A stretch of DNA of 64,000 nt from Candidatus Lernaella stagnicola (lineage in GTDB: Bacteria; Lernaellota; Lernaellaia; Lernaellales; Lernaellaceae): the NCBI GenBank assembly GCA_030765525.1, contig JAVCCK010000031.1, positions 16,318 to 80,317 of the forward strand, in the 5' to 3' direction. Each line of letters begins with the position of its first letter. Position 1 is the stretch's first letter. The notes beneath the pieces are model-generated. The model was not told where the DNA came from and ran no database searches. It saw only the letters and a list, made by a program, of their open reading frames with translations. Position numbers and translations under genes: made by a program. Positions 33,707-42,587 of the stretch are shown one piece after another.

Positions 33707-36364
33707 ATGGTTTGTTTTCGCTCATGGAAGGGCCGCGAGCGGTTTCCGGTACGTCGAATTTACGGAGCCGCTGTCGTCTTGGCTTTTGTCGTCGTTGTTT
33801 TTAGTTTTTTCGCCGGCTGCGGTCGCGGTTGGCGCGGCGAATCCAGAGCGCCCGCTCAGCACACTTTCACGCTTGTGCAACGCGATGGCAGTTGGTGGTT
33901 TCAAACCCCCAGCGGTAAGCCCTTCGTTTCACTGGGCGTCAATCATCTCGAGCCGGTGTTGATTTGCTCGGAAAGCAACCGCGACCTGTTCGCCGCCAGG
34001 TTCGGCGACGACTTGATCGGACCGGGCGGTAAACCCAACCTGAAAGGCCGGGCAGCTCGGGCTTGGGTCACCGACGGCATGCGGCAAATACGCAGTTGGG
34101 GTTTCAATACCCTGGGACTGCATAATCCGCTGCCACAAACCGAAATGCCTTACGTGGCGAAGTTTCGCCCGGCGCCGGTCAACCACATCACCGAACCCCG
34201 AGAATTCTTGGACCCCTTCGCGCCGGATACGGCAAAGAAATACAACCGTCACGCGCGTTGCTGGTGCCGGAAGTTCCAGAACGACCCGCACATTCTGGGC
34301 ATCAGCTTCGTCGACATGCCCTGGTGGCAAACGCCCGCCGACCGCCTGCATCCCTGGGTGGATTACCTGCGTCAACTACCCGCCGGCGCGCCGGGGAAAA
34401 AGCGATGGCTCGACGCGCTGCGAAAGCAGTATGCCGACGCCGCACAAGCCGCCGCGACCTACGGGGTTGAAGACGCGACTTGGAAGGCGTTGGCCCATCG
34501 CCGCGAGTGGCCGGACCTCGGGCGTCCGTCGTTGGCCTACCGTGACAGCCTCGCGTTCTTGCCGGAAATCGCCGACGCCTGGTACGGCCTGCAAAGCGCG
34601 GCGATTCGCGCCTGCGACACGGGACACTTGATTTTCGGCGACAAGCTGATCGGCGGGCCCGGCATGCCCGAGTGGCTCGACCCGATTTTGGCCAAGCACG
34701 TCGACGTGATTTACATCCAATGGTACGACTTCGCGGAGAACCAACTGCCCCGCCTGCGCCGGCTCTATGAGCGCACCGGCAAGCCGATCCTGCTGGGCGA
34801 TTCGTCGTTTTCCTGCCCCCACGAAAAACTACCCGATCCCAAAGGTACGCGCGTGGAATCACCCGCGGCGGTGGGCGAGGCGTTCTACCACTACCTGCAA
34901 ACGGTAATGGCCGAGCCGTATGTGGTCGGTTGGCATCACTGCGGGTACATCGAGGGCTCGCCGGACCTGAAGAAGTTTCACCGGTTCTACGCCCAACAAA
35001 GCGGTTTTCTGCGCGCCGACGGCACTCCGTATACGGAGATTGTCGACCGCGTAACGGCGGCCAATCATCGCGCGTTTGCGTGGCATGAAGCGGCAAGAGC
35101 CATGGCTCTCAACGACCCGGACGAAGAGCCGGCCGCCGCGCCGATTTGCGACACAGAAGAAACCGAGCTGTACGACTTGGCGCGGATTGGCGAGCGGATA
35201 TTCAACGTGGGTCATTTCAAGAAACTCGCCCTTACCACGCCGAAGAAGAATATCTCGTGGATCGAAACCGACGCGGGTGTCGTGGTGATCGATGCGGGGT
35301 ATCGCGTCACAGCGAAGCTTGCCGCGAAACTGATTCGGGAGACCACCGACAAACCGATTCGCTTCCTGATCTACACGCACCATCACAGGACCCAGGTGGG
35401 GGGTGCGCCTGTGTTGGTCGAGCCCGGGACGCAGGTGATCGCCCACGAGAACCTAGTGGCCGAGTTCGACTTGGCTGTCGAGCGCGCGCCGTTCATGCGG
35501 CGGCTCAATTCCATCCAGTTTGATATTTCCGAGCGCGAGACCGATGGTCTGCCGCAATTTGTCTACCCTGACATCACGTATCGGAATTCCTACTATTTCG
35601 AATTGGGCGGCGTGCGTTTTGAGCTCTACCACGTCGAAGGCGAAGCGGCTGATTACACCGTCGTCTGGCTGCCCGCCGAGCGCGTCGTGTTTGTGGCGGA
35701 TTTGCTCAGCATGGGAACACCCATGGTGGCAAGTCCCATGAAGCGAGTTCGCGACGAGGTAAAGTGGCGCCAGGCGCTGGAACTGGTGCGCGATTTGCGG
35801 CCGCGGGTTTTGGTCGATTCGTCGCTCAGCCCGCTGTGCGACCCTGCCGAGATTGACGAAGCGCTCGGTGTGTACATCGGTTATCTGAACGCGCTGCATC
35901 GAGATGTGATCGAGGCAATGAATCGCGGCGATTCGTTGGAGGAGACGCTGCGGCGGGCGACGCTGGCGCCGCATCTGCGACATAGCCCTTGGCTGCGCGA
36001 TCGCTACGGAAAGCACGAATTCAACGTGCGGGGGCTCTATCACCGGTATTCGGGATGGTTCGACCAAAACGGGAGCCACTTGAACTCCGCGCCGTCGAAA
36101 GCCCGCGCGGCCTCGTTCATCGAGCAAATGGGGGGCGGTGAAAACGCGTTGGCCAAAGCCCGGCAATTGCGGCCGAGCCAACCGGCGCTGGCGTTGGAGT
36201 ACCTCGACCTGTTGATCGCCGCCGGGGACCATGCCCAGGCGGCTCACGGTCTCAAAGGCGAGATACTGCTGTCTTTCTCCGAAGTGTATCGGCACAGCAT
36301 CGTGGCCAACATGTACCGCCGTTTGGGCAAAAACGAGCGCGAAAAAGCCGCAACCACCAAATAA
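33707..36364 (+). CDS. Lipoprotein fusing agarase-like hydrolase and degenerate MBL domain
   Basis: 885 residues. Lipobox FFAGC near residue 38. Residues about 50-450 resemble a TIM-barrel glycoside hydrolase of agarase type (WWFQTPSGKPFVSLGVNHLE, then GISFVDMPWWQTP and YIQWYDFAENQLP). Residues about 510-790 resemble the metallo-beta-lactamase plus dimerisation domains of alkyl sulfatases (IETDAGVVVIDAG, YRYSGWFDQNGSHLN-like YHRYSGWFDQNGSHLN). The zinc motif HxHxDH reads THHHRTQ, so Asp and His are replaced by Thr and Gln. The substrate is unknown. It stands between the flagellar export operon and fliK, an odd place for a non-flagellar protein. Confidence 0.65.
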   Translation: MVCFRSWKGRERFPVRRIYGAAVVLAFVVVVFSFFAGCGRGWRGESRAPAQHTFTLVQRDGSWWFQTPSGKPFVSLGVNHLEPVLICSESNRDLFAARFGDDLIGPGGKPNLKGRAARAWVTDGMRQIRSWGFNTLGLHNPLPQTEMPYVAKFRPAPVNHITEPREFLDPFAPDTAKKYNRHARCWCRKFQNDPHILGISFVDMPWWQTPADRLHPWVDYLRQLPAGAPGKKRWLDALRKQYADAAQAAATYGVEDATWKALAHRREWPDLGRPSLAYRDSLAFLPEIADAWYGLQSAAIRACDTGHLIFGDKLIGGPGMPEWLDPILAKHVDVIYIQWYDFAENQLPRLRRLYERTGKPILLGDSSFSCPHEKLPDPKGTRVESPAAVGEAFYHYLQTVMAEPYVVGWHHCGYIEGSPDLKKFHRFYAQQSGFLRADGTPYTEIVDRVTAANHRAFAWHEAARAMALNDPDEEPAAAPICDTEETELYDLARIGERIFNVGHFKKLALTTPKKNISWIETDAGVVVIDAGYRVTAKLAAKLIRETTDKPIRFLIYTHHHRTQVGGAPVLVEPGTQVIAHENLVAEFDLAVERAPFMRRLNSIQFDISERETDGLPQFVYPDITYRNSYYFELGGVRFELYHVEGEAADYTVVWLPAERVVFVADLLSMGTPMVASPMKRVRDEVKWRQALELVRDLRPRVLVDSSLSPLCDPAEIDEALGVYIGYLNALHRDVIEAMNRGDSLEETLRRATLAPHLRHSPWLRDRYGKHEFNVRGLYHRYSGWFDQNGSHLNSAPSKARAASFIEQMGGGENALAKARQLRPSQPALALEYLDLLIAAGDHAQAAHGLKGEILLSFSEVYRHSIVANMYRRLGKNEREKAATTK

Positions 36365-36414
36365 ACCGCAGAAACTTCAGTCCTTTTCACCTTCATGAGC
36401 CACTGCTGGGCCCT

Positions 36415-36430
36415 TGGCACGAAAAGCGCA
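36415..36430 (+). promoter_or_regulatory. Sigma-54 promoter of hook operon
   Basis: TGGCACGAAAAGCGCA: perfect -24 half, GG-N10-GC spacing (36416-36417 and 36428-36429), with GCGCA in place of TTGCA. Predicted start about 36442, 40 bases before fliK. Confidence 0.75.
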
Positions 36431-36481
36431 ATGTTTTTACCCAGAGTAGCGCAAATCCAGAGGAAAGGAGGTGAATATGGA

Positions 36482-38233
36482 ATGCCAAAAGCTATTCAAA
36501 TGGACGTAAAGACCATGATGTTGCAGGCGAGCCAGGTCGGCACCGTCTCTCCGCGCTCTCACGCTCAAGGGCCGCGTACGGACCCGAGCGATGAGAAAAA
36601 CGGCCGAGACGGCGAGGCGGCGTGGTCATCCGCACTGGGACAAGCGAAAGACAGTCTACCGCAAAGTCAAATCAGGGATTCGGTCGCGAGCAACGCTTCC
36701 GCCCCTGAGGCCCCGCAGGTTAAGGGACAAGAAAAAGCCGATCAAAATCAACAACTTGTTGGTGGAGATAAAGCGGCAAAAACGAGTTTCCTCGGCCAAG
36801 CACAGGGGGCGAAGCCGGTGGCCACAGTGGCTACGGAACCGGTACTTGTCAGTCCACAGGTTGCGGCCAAAGGCGCCCAAACGGCGTCGTTGGCATTTGC
36901 TGCCGGATTGGGAAGTCCTGGTGAAACAGCCCCTGCGCCCGCCGCGCCAGTAAACACGGCGCCGGTCGTGTCCGCCGGTGATAACGCCGTATGGACGACT
37001 TTGATCGGTGGCCAGTCGGCCGTTAATGGGCAGGATTCGGCGCCCTTGGCGGGAGCCCAGCAGGGTTTCTCAGCGGCAGATATTGCCCTGTCGCTGTTGG
37101 CCAAGGGGCAAGCCTTGCCGTCCGGTCAGAACCTTACGGCGGCGCAAACCGCCGCGGCGAAATTCGTCGAACAGGTTCAACCGGCGTCACAGAATGCTGT
37201 TCTAGAGACAGTGTCCGCACCCGTGGAACCGGAACACGGCAACCTCGCAACCCGCGTTGCCGCGGTGTTCAAGGCGCAAGCTTTGAGCGCGGCGCTCGTG
37301 GAGCACTTGGAAGTCGCGTCGGTCGTTAAGGGTGAGTCGCAGTCTCGTGCCCCTGGCAGTGCAACGACATGGCAGCAACCGGTCACTTTGTTTGGAGCCG
37401 GACAGCAGGTGCAAGCGGCGGCGGCCTCGGTGAATCAGCCTCACTTACGCGTCATGGCGGAGCGAGCTTATCGCGAGACGTCGGATTCCGTTTCAACACG
37501 CAAGGCTGTTCCAGTCGCTGAGAGCAAGGCCACCGATCGTCCGCGCGCAGCCCAGAGGGTTGGACAGCGGGAGACGTTTCGTCAAGGGACGGACGCACCC
37601 GCCAAGCAGCCCGGGTTGGCCGGAGAATCGGTCAAAGCCGTGCCCTTAGGCGCTGAACAACCTGTAGCCAACCTGATTGCTTCCGGCGGGGAGACCCGCA
37701 GTGATTTCGCCGCGACCGTCGGTCGTGATTCCGTTGGTGTTGCAGCGCCGAAAGCCGCGCCTCAGGCGGCGACGGTGCCGCTGGACATCACCGAGAAGAT
37801 CGAGGCAGTACAGAAGTTGGTGGAAATCACCGGGCGACACATGTTGCGCAAGATCGACCAAGGCGGCGGTACGATTCGGATGCGTCTGGATCCGCCGGAA
37901 CTGGGCCGCATACGACTTGAGATCAATGTGAAAAACGACGTAGTGCGAGCCGAGGCCGTAGTCGAGCACATTCAGGCAAAGCAGATCCTCAACGAGAACG
38001 TGCAACAACTGAAAGACATGCTAAGTGAGAAGGGCTTGGATTTGCAGCAGTTCGACGTATACGAACAGTTGCAGAACGGTGGTCGTGACGGATTGAACGA
38101 CGGCGGCGAATTTCGCGGCCCGATTGCTCACGTCGCGCCCGATAATCCCGAGTCATTCAACGATGAAGCCTCGTCACTTCGCGCCGTATATCGGTTGCGG
38201 GCCATGACGGGCAACATCAACCTGCGCGCGTAA
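36482..38233 (+). CDS. fliK: Flagellar hook-length control protein FliK
   Basis: 583 residues from ATG 36482 with a strong AAAGGAGGT; the upstream in-frame ATG 36395 lies before the sigma-54 promoter and is excluded. The first 450 residues are Ala/Gln/Val-rich and unstructured, like the molecular ruler of FliK. The C-terminal domain has GTIRMRLDPPELGRIRLEIN and EHIQAKQILNENVQQLKDML, the conserved hook-length switch. It measures hook length and switches export from hook to filament substrates. It heads the fliK-flgD-TIGR02530-flgE operon. Confidence 0.95.
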   Translation: MPKAIQMDVKTMMLQASQVGTVSPRSHAQGPRTDPSDEKNGRDGEAAWSSALGQAKDSLPQSQIRDSVASNASAPEAPQVKGQEKADQNQQLVGGDKAAKTSFLGQAQGAKPVATVATEPVLVSPQVAAKGAQTASLAFAAGLGSPGETAPAPAAPVNTAPVVSAGDNAVWTTLIGGQSAVNGQDSAPLAGAQQGFSAADIALSLLAKGQALPSGQNLTAAQTAAAKFVEQVQPASQNAVLETVSAPVEPEHGNLATRVAAVFKAQALSAALVEHLEVASVVKGESQSRAPGSATTWQQPVTLFGAGQQVQAAAASVNQPHLRVMAERAYRETSDSVSTRKAVPVAESKATDRPRAAQRVGQRETFRQGTDAPAKQPGLAGESVKAVPLGAEQPVANLIASGGETRSDFAATVGRDSVGVAAPKAAPQAATVPLDITEKIEAVQKLVEITGRHMLRKIDQGGGTIRMRLDPPELGRIRLEINVKNDVVRAEAVVEHIQAKQILNENVQQLKDMLSEKGLDLQQFDVYEQLQNGGRDGLNDGGEFRGPIAHVAPDNPESFNDEASSLRAVYRLRAMTGNINLRA

Positions 38234-38250
38234 GCGCCAAGGAGGAAACT

Positions 38251-38946
38251 GTGTCTGCAGTGGAATTAACCAGGCCGCCGGGTGCGGATATCTTCGGTAT
38301 CAACACCGATGCCGCAGCGGTGGCGGGCCTGTATGAAGACCAGCAGGATCTCGCCAGCCAAGAGGTTTTCATGGAATTGATGATGACCGAACTCCAACAC
38401 CAAGATCCGCTCGATCCTATGGAAAACCAGGAGTTCCTCAATCAAATCGCCATGCTGACCTCGGTCGAACAGTTACGAGCCGCCAACTCGAACCTCGAGA
38501 CGTTGCAGCTTTACCAATCCAGCATCAACAACGCGCAATCGGTGTCGATGATGGGCAAGACGGTTAAAGCTTCCGGCGACGCTTTCACATACAGCGGTGA
38601 GGGCAACGTCGATCTCGACTTTCGTCTCGGCGCCAATGCGGTCAGCAGTACGGTTACGATCTTCGACGCCGAAGATTATGCCGTACGTACGATCGAATTG
38701 GGTCAAGTCGATTCAGGCGAGCAGGAAGTCACTTGGGATGGCCACAACGAAGACGGGTCACCAATGGGCGAGGGTGAATACACCTACAAGGTGACGGCCA
38801 AGGACGCCGATCAAAACACCATCTCCACGCTGACCTTTATCAAGGGCGTGGTGGAAGGCATCACCTTCGAAGGCGGTATTCCCTTCCTGCACATTGGTTC
38901 GCATCAAGTGACCATGGGCGAGGTCCTGGAGATCACCCAGGAGTAA
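38251..38946 (+). CDS. flgD: Hook assembly scaffold FlgD
   Basis: 231 residues, GTG start with AAGGAGGAA. N-terminal QEVFMELMMTELQHQDPLDPMENQEFLNQIAMLTSVEQL is the FlgD signature (read here in parts: LMMTELQHQDPLDPMEN). C-terminal beta domain WDGHNEDGSPMGEGEYTYKV is typical. FlgD caps the growing hook. Follows fliK by 17 bases. Confidence 0.96.
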   Translation: MSAVELTRPPGADIFGINTDAAAVAGLYEDQQDLASQEVFMELMMTELQHQDPLDPMENQEFLNQIAMLTSVEQLRAANSNLETLQLYQSSINNAQSVSMMGKTVKASGDAFTYSGEGNVDLDFRLGANAVSSTVTIFDAEDYAVRTIELGQVDSGEQEVTWDGHNEDGSPMGEGEYTYKVTAKDADQNTISTLTFIKGVVEGITFEGGIPFLHIGSHQVTMGEVLEITQE

Positions 38947-38949
38947 ACG

Positions 38950-39348
38950 ATGGACAAAGTGATTAGTGCGTCGTTTTACGTTCCGCAAGCGGTCGGCAAA
39001 CCGACGGCTCCATCCGCGTCGACCCCGGCGGCGAAGCTTCCGTCCGACGATCAGTTTCGGGCGGTACTCGATCGCCAGATTCAACGCGGAAACGAGGTTC
39101 GGTTTTCGGCTCATGCGCGAGAACGCCTGGCGGCGCGAAACGTCAACTTGAACAGCGCCGAAGTCGGCAAGATCAACCAAGCCGTGGAAAGCGTCGCCGC
39201 CAAGGGCGGACGCAACACCTTGGTGGTCGGCGCCGATTACGCGCTTATTGTCAGCATCCCCAACCGGACCGTCATTACGGCGTTGCCGCGCGGAGGTATG
39301 CAGGAAAACGTCATCACGAATATCGATAGCACGGTATTCGTAGAATAA
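38950..39348 (+). CDS. TIGR02530-type flagellar operon protein
   Basis: 132 residues. The conserved part runs from VRFSAHARERLAARNVNLN through GRNTLVVGADYALIVSIPN to the end NVITNIDSTVFVE, matching the flagellar operon family TIGR02530 that stands between flgD and flgE in Gram-positives and delta-proteobacteria. Its molecular role is not known to me. It begins 3 bases behind flgD. Confidence 0.85.
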   Translation: MDKVISASFYVPQAVGKPTAPSASTPAAKLPSDDQFRAVLDRQIQRGNEVRFSAHARERLAARNVNLNSAEVGKINQAVESVAAKGGRNTLVVGADYALIVSIPNRTVITALPRGGMQENVITNIDSTVFVE

Positions 39349-39416
39349 ACCGAGCTGGACCCCACACGGGGAGGCTCGTTTCCCGCGGAATGAACGATGC
39401 GGGAAAGGAGGTAACT

Positions 39417-40706
39417 ATGGGTATCGTTGGTGCCATGTATTCAGGCATTAGCGGTCTGAATTCGAACTCGACGATGATGGAAATCATCGGCAACAACTTA
39501 GCGAACATTAACACGCCGGCGTTCAAGCATGCGCGCGCGGATTTCTCCGACATTCTGTCCGCCACGAGCGGTGGGCAGACTATCGGCCGCGGCGCGCGCG
39601 TCGGTTCCACACGAATGGTGCTGACCCAGGGCGGTTTTCAGGCGACGGAAAACGTCACTGATATCGCGCTGGCCGGCCCCGGCTTCTTCATGGTGAACGA
39701 TCAGGCCAGTCACACTCTGTTCTATACCCGGTCCGGCAACTTCCGAGTTGACAAGTCCGGATACATGACCAGCCCTGCCGGTCATCGGTTGCAAGGGTAT
39801 GAGATCAGTTCCGACGGTCGACCGGTCGGTACGCCGCGCGATATTCGCGTACCGCAGACGCCGTTACAGCCCAAGATCACGGACAACGTCTCGTTGTATG
39901 CCAACCTCGATTCGCAATCGGAGGTCGTGGGACCGTTTGACGTTACCGACCCGGTCAACACGTCAAACTTCACGGCTTCGATCACGGTCTACGATTCGCT
40001 CGGCAACGCGCACCAACTCACGGTCTATTTCGACCGTGACCCGGTGCCCGGCGCGGGCGGCGGCAATGTCTGGAATTATCACGTGGTTGTCGACGCCGAA
40101 GACGCAGCGGGCGGCGTGGATTTCATCGCCGCCGACGGGGAATTGGAGTTCACGGCCGCCGGCTCGCTACTCGAGCTTCGCGCCGGCGCACTTAACGACT
40201 TCGATTTCTCGGGCAATCCAGAGCAAAACCAGATCATCTCCTTCGACTTCGGCACTTCGGTGGCGGTGGGCGGCACCGGTGTGGACGGCACGACGCAGTT
40301 CGGCGAAGGTTCCGCACTCGTGTTCGCCAGCCAAGATGGGTACAGCACCAGTTACATCGATAGCATCAATATCGATGAAGACGGTAAAGTCATTGCGCTG
40401 TATGCCAACGGCGAAGCCGAAGAAATCGCCCAAGTGGCCGTCGTTAATTTTACTAATCCGCTGGCTCTTGATCACCGCGGCGACAACATGTTCGGTTCCA
40501 CTACGGAGTCGGGCGAACCGGTTGCTTCAGTGGCCAACGTGTCCGGAAACGGCGCGATTTTCTCCAAAACCTTGGAGCTGTCCAACGTGGACATCGCCGC
40601 TCAGTTCGGTTTGATGATTACCACGCAGCGCGGCTTCCAGGCGAACTCGCGTTCGATTCGAACTGCGGATGAATTGATTAGCGAACTGATCAACCTGATC
40701 AGGTAA
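39417..40706 (+). CDS. flgE: Flagellar hook protein FlgE
   Basis: 429 residues from ATG 39417 (AAAGGAGGT upstream; ATG 39390 would add nine residues without a site). GAMYSGISGLNSNSTMMEII...NLANINTPAFKHARA is the axial start, FMVNDQASHTLFYTRSGNF the FlgE core, QGYEIS mid, and TTQRGFQANSRSIRTADELISELINLIR the end. FlgE forms the hook. A strong hairpin follows the stop. Confidence 0.96.
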   Translation: MGIVGAMYSGISGLNSNSTMMEIIGNNLANINTPAFKHARADFSDILSATSGGQTIGRGARVGSTRMVLTQGGFQATENVTDIALAGPGFFMVNDQASHTLFYTRSGNFRVDKSGYMTSPAGHRLQGYEISSDGRPVGTPRDIRVPQTPLQPKITDNVSLYANLDSQSEVVGPFDVTDPVNTSNFTASITVYDSLGNAHQLTVYFDRDPVPGAGGGNVWNYHVVVDAEDAAGGVDFIAADGELEFTAAGSLLELRAGALNDFDFSGNPEQNQIISFDFGTSVAVGGTGVDGTTQFGEGSALVFASQDGYSTSYIDSINIDEDGKVIALYANGEAEEIAQVAVVNFTNPLALDHRGDNMFGSTTESGEPVASVANVSGNGAIFSKTLELSNVDIAAQFGLMITTQRGFQANSRSIRTADELISELINLIR

Positions 40707-40718
40707 CCGTACCGTCGC

Positions 40719-40750
40719 GTTGGTGGGCGGCTCTTGGGCCGCCCACCAAC
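40719..40750 (+). terminator. 13-bp perfect hairpin after flgE
   Basis: GTTGGTGGGCGGC (40719-40731) pairs with 40738-40750 around a TCTTGG hexaloop, 12 bases after the flgE stop. Like the hairpin after flagellin it has no T-tract. Confidence 0.75.
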
Positions 40751-40753
40751 CTC

Positions 40754-40781
40754 TCAAGTCGCGCGCCGGGAATGCCGATAG
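40754..40781 (+). promoter_or_regulatory. Candidate sigma-28 promoter
   Basis: TCAAGTCG, 12 bases, GCCGATAG: seven of eight -10 positions match FliA. It lies between the flgE hairpin and the small membrane-protein gene. Confidence 0.45.
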
Positions 40782-40802
40782 CGGCAAGTGAAAGGAGTCG
40801 AC

Positions 40803-41054
40803 ATGCAAGCCGAAGCAAATCCGATTCAACAGGTGCCGGAAGAACAAGTCCGGGAGATGGCCGACGCCTTTTACTCCGCCGAAGAACTCGCCGACCGCGC
40901 GACGGAGCAGCTAAGCGAGTTGCAGTTCGTCAAGCTTCTACTCAAGAGCCTGACCTATGGCGTGCTTCTCTATACCGCCGTGGCGGGGACTTATTGGATC
41001 GGGTCGCTGGCCTGGACCGGCATCCCAAACCTGGTTCGCCTTTTAACCGGTTAA
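40803..41054 (+). CDS. Small single-pass membrane protein
   Basis: 83 residues from ATG 40803 (AAAGGAG at 40791-40797). The N-terminal 45 residues are acidic and helical (VPEEQVREMADAFYSAEELA), followed by one hydrophobic segment (YGVLLYTAVAGTYWIGSLAW) and a short tail, so it would be a tail-type membrane protein. Not recognised. Its place behind flgE and a FliA-like promoter suggest late flagellar expression. Confidence 0.6.
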   Translation: MQAEANPIQQVPEEQVREMADAFYSAEELADRATEQLSELQFVKLLLKSLTYGVLLYTAVAGTYWIGSLAWTGIPNLVRLLTG

Positions 41055-41139
41055 CTTTTTCTCCGTGACGCCCGCCCGAAAATTCACTATCTTGCCCTAA
41101 ACAAACCTGTCGCCATTCGCAGGAGCAGATTGACGGCCG

Positions 41140-42582
41140 ATGCTGTTTAATTCCGCCGAGTTTGCACTTTTTCTCCCCTGCGTATTAGCTGCGTTTTTCG
41201 CCACGCCCGCCCGTTGGCGTTGGCTGATCCTGTTAGCTGCCAGCTACTTTTTCTACGGCAGTTGGAACGTCTATTACCTCACGCTGATTCTCGCCACGAC
41301 CGGCGTCACCTACGTGGCAAGCCGCGCCATCGCCGCCGCGCCCAACCTTGGCCGTCGCCGGGGGTGGCTGATCGGGGCCGTCGTCGTCAACCTCGGTATT
41401 CTGTTCGCGTTCAAATACTTCAACTTCTTTAGCGCTTCATTCGCCGCCGGTTGCGGCCTGTTTGGCGGGGACAACCGGCCGCTGCTTCTGCACGTGGCGC
41501 TGCCGGTGGGGATTTCCTTCTACACTTTCCAAGCCCTGGGACATGCCGTCGACGTGTATCGAGGCGACGCCGAGCCGGAAAAACGCTTCGGGATTTTCGC
41601 GTTGTTCGTGGCGTTTTTTCCGCAACTGGTGGCCGGGCCGATCGAGCGCTCATCGCGCTTGCTGCCGCAACTCAAAAAAGCCGTCACCTTCGATTATCGG
41701 CAGGCTTCGGACGGCCTGAAGTTGATCGCCTGGGGCCTTTTCAAGAAAGTCGTCATCGCCGATCGCCTGGCGGTGTATGTCAACGGCGTCTACGGCGACG
41801 CGTCCGGCGCGGGCGGTGCGCAGCTTCTTATCGCGACTTACTTTTTCGCGTTTCAGATTCTCTGCGACTTTTCCGGCTATACCGACATCGCCATCGGCGT
41901 TGCCCAAATGTTCGGCGTGAAGCTGACCCAGAATTTTCACCGGCCTTACTTCGCACAATCCACGCCTGAGTTTTGGCGACGCTGGCATGTGACGCTCTCG
42001 ACGTGGTTCCGCGACTACCTGTACATCCCGCTGGGCGGCAACCGGGTGTCGCGCTCGCGTTGGCTTTTCAACATCGTCATCGTGTTCCTCCTCAGCGGGC
42101 TATGGCACGGCGCGAACTGGACTTTCGCCGCCTGGGGCCTATGGCATGGCGCGGCCGTGGCCGTTTCAGTGTTGACGTTGGCGCGACGCGAAAAAGTCGC
42201 CACCGCGCTGGGGCTGTCGCGATTGCCGCGATGGAGCGCGGCGTGGCGCATGGTGTTCACGTTTCACTGGGTCGTGTTTGGCTGGGTTCTGTTCCGCGCC
42301 TCGTCCATCGGCGAGGGGTGGCTGATTTTCCGCAAGATCTTTGCCGGTGAATGGACCGGCAGCGTGACGGCCGGCGTCGTGGGGCGTTTCGATTTTCTGC
42401 TGGCGGTCGCGCTGATCGCCGCGCTGTTGGTGATCGAAGCTGTGCGCAGCCGGGTGCGTTTGCGGCAGTGGGTCGCCGCGCAGTCGTGGTGGCTGCGGTG
42501 GGCGATTTATTTTTGCGGCGCCACGGCGATTCTGCTGCTCGGCGTGTTTGAAAAAGTGGAGTTCATTTACTTCCAATTTTGA
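41140..42582 (+). CDS. MBOAT family O-acyltransferase, AlgI-like
   Basis: 480 residues, about ten membrane segments. MBOAT hallmarks: FNSAEFALFLPCVLAAFF start, FPQLVAGPIERSSRLLPQL, ILCDFSGYTDIAIGVAQMFG, TPEFWRRWHVTLSTWFRDYLY and SGLWHGANWTFAAWG with the catalytic His near residue 322. Such proteins move acyl (often acetyl) groups across the membrane to polysaccharides. The next gene encodes an SGNH-type partner, as in alginate and cellulose acetylation systems. Confidence 0.93.
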   Translation: MLFNSAEFALFLPCVLAAFFATPARWRWLILLAASYFFYGSWNVYYLTLILATTGVTYVASRAIAAAPNLGRRRGWLIGAVVVNLGILFAFKYFNFFSASFAAGCGLFGGDNRPLLLHVALPVGISFYTFQALGHAVDVYRGDAEPEKRFGIFALFVAFFPQLVAGPIERSSRLLPQLKKAVTFDYRQASDGLKLIAWGLFKKVVIADRLAVYVNGVYGDASGAGGAQLLIATYFFAFQILCDFSGYTDIAIGVAQMFGVKLTQNFHRPYFAQSTPEFWRRWHVTLSTWFRDYLYIPLGGNRVSRSRWLFNIVIVFLLSGLWHGANWTFAAWGLWHGAAVAVSVLTLARREKVATALGLSRLPRWSAAWRMVFTFHWVVFGWVLFRASSIGEGWLIFRKIFAGEWTGSVTAGVVGRFDFLLAVALIAALLVIEAVRSRVRLRQWVAAQSWWLRWAIYFCGATAILLLGVFEKVEFIYFQF

Positions 42583-42587
42583 GGACG

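Noticed and set aside
36395-36481. Longer fliK start at ATG 36395
   Set aside because: It lies upstream of the sigma-54 promoter and lacks a ribosome binding site; ATG 36482 has a perfect one.
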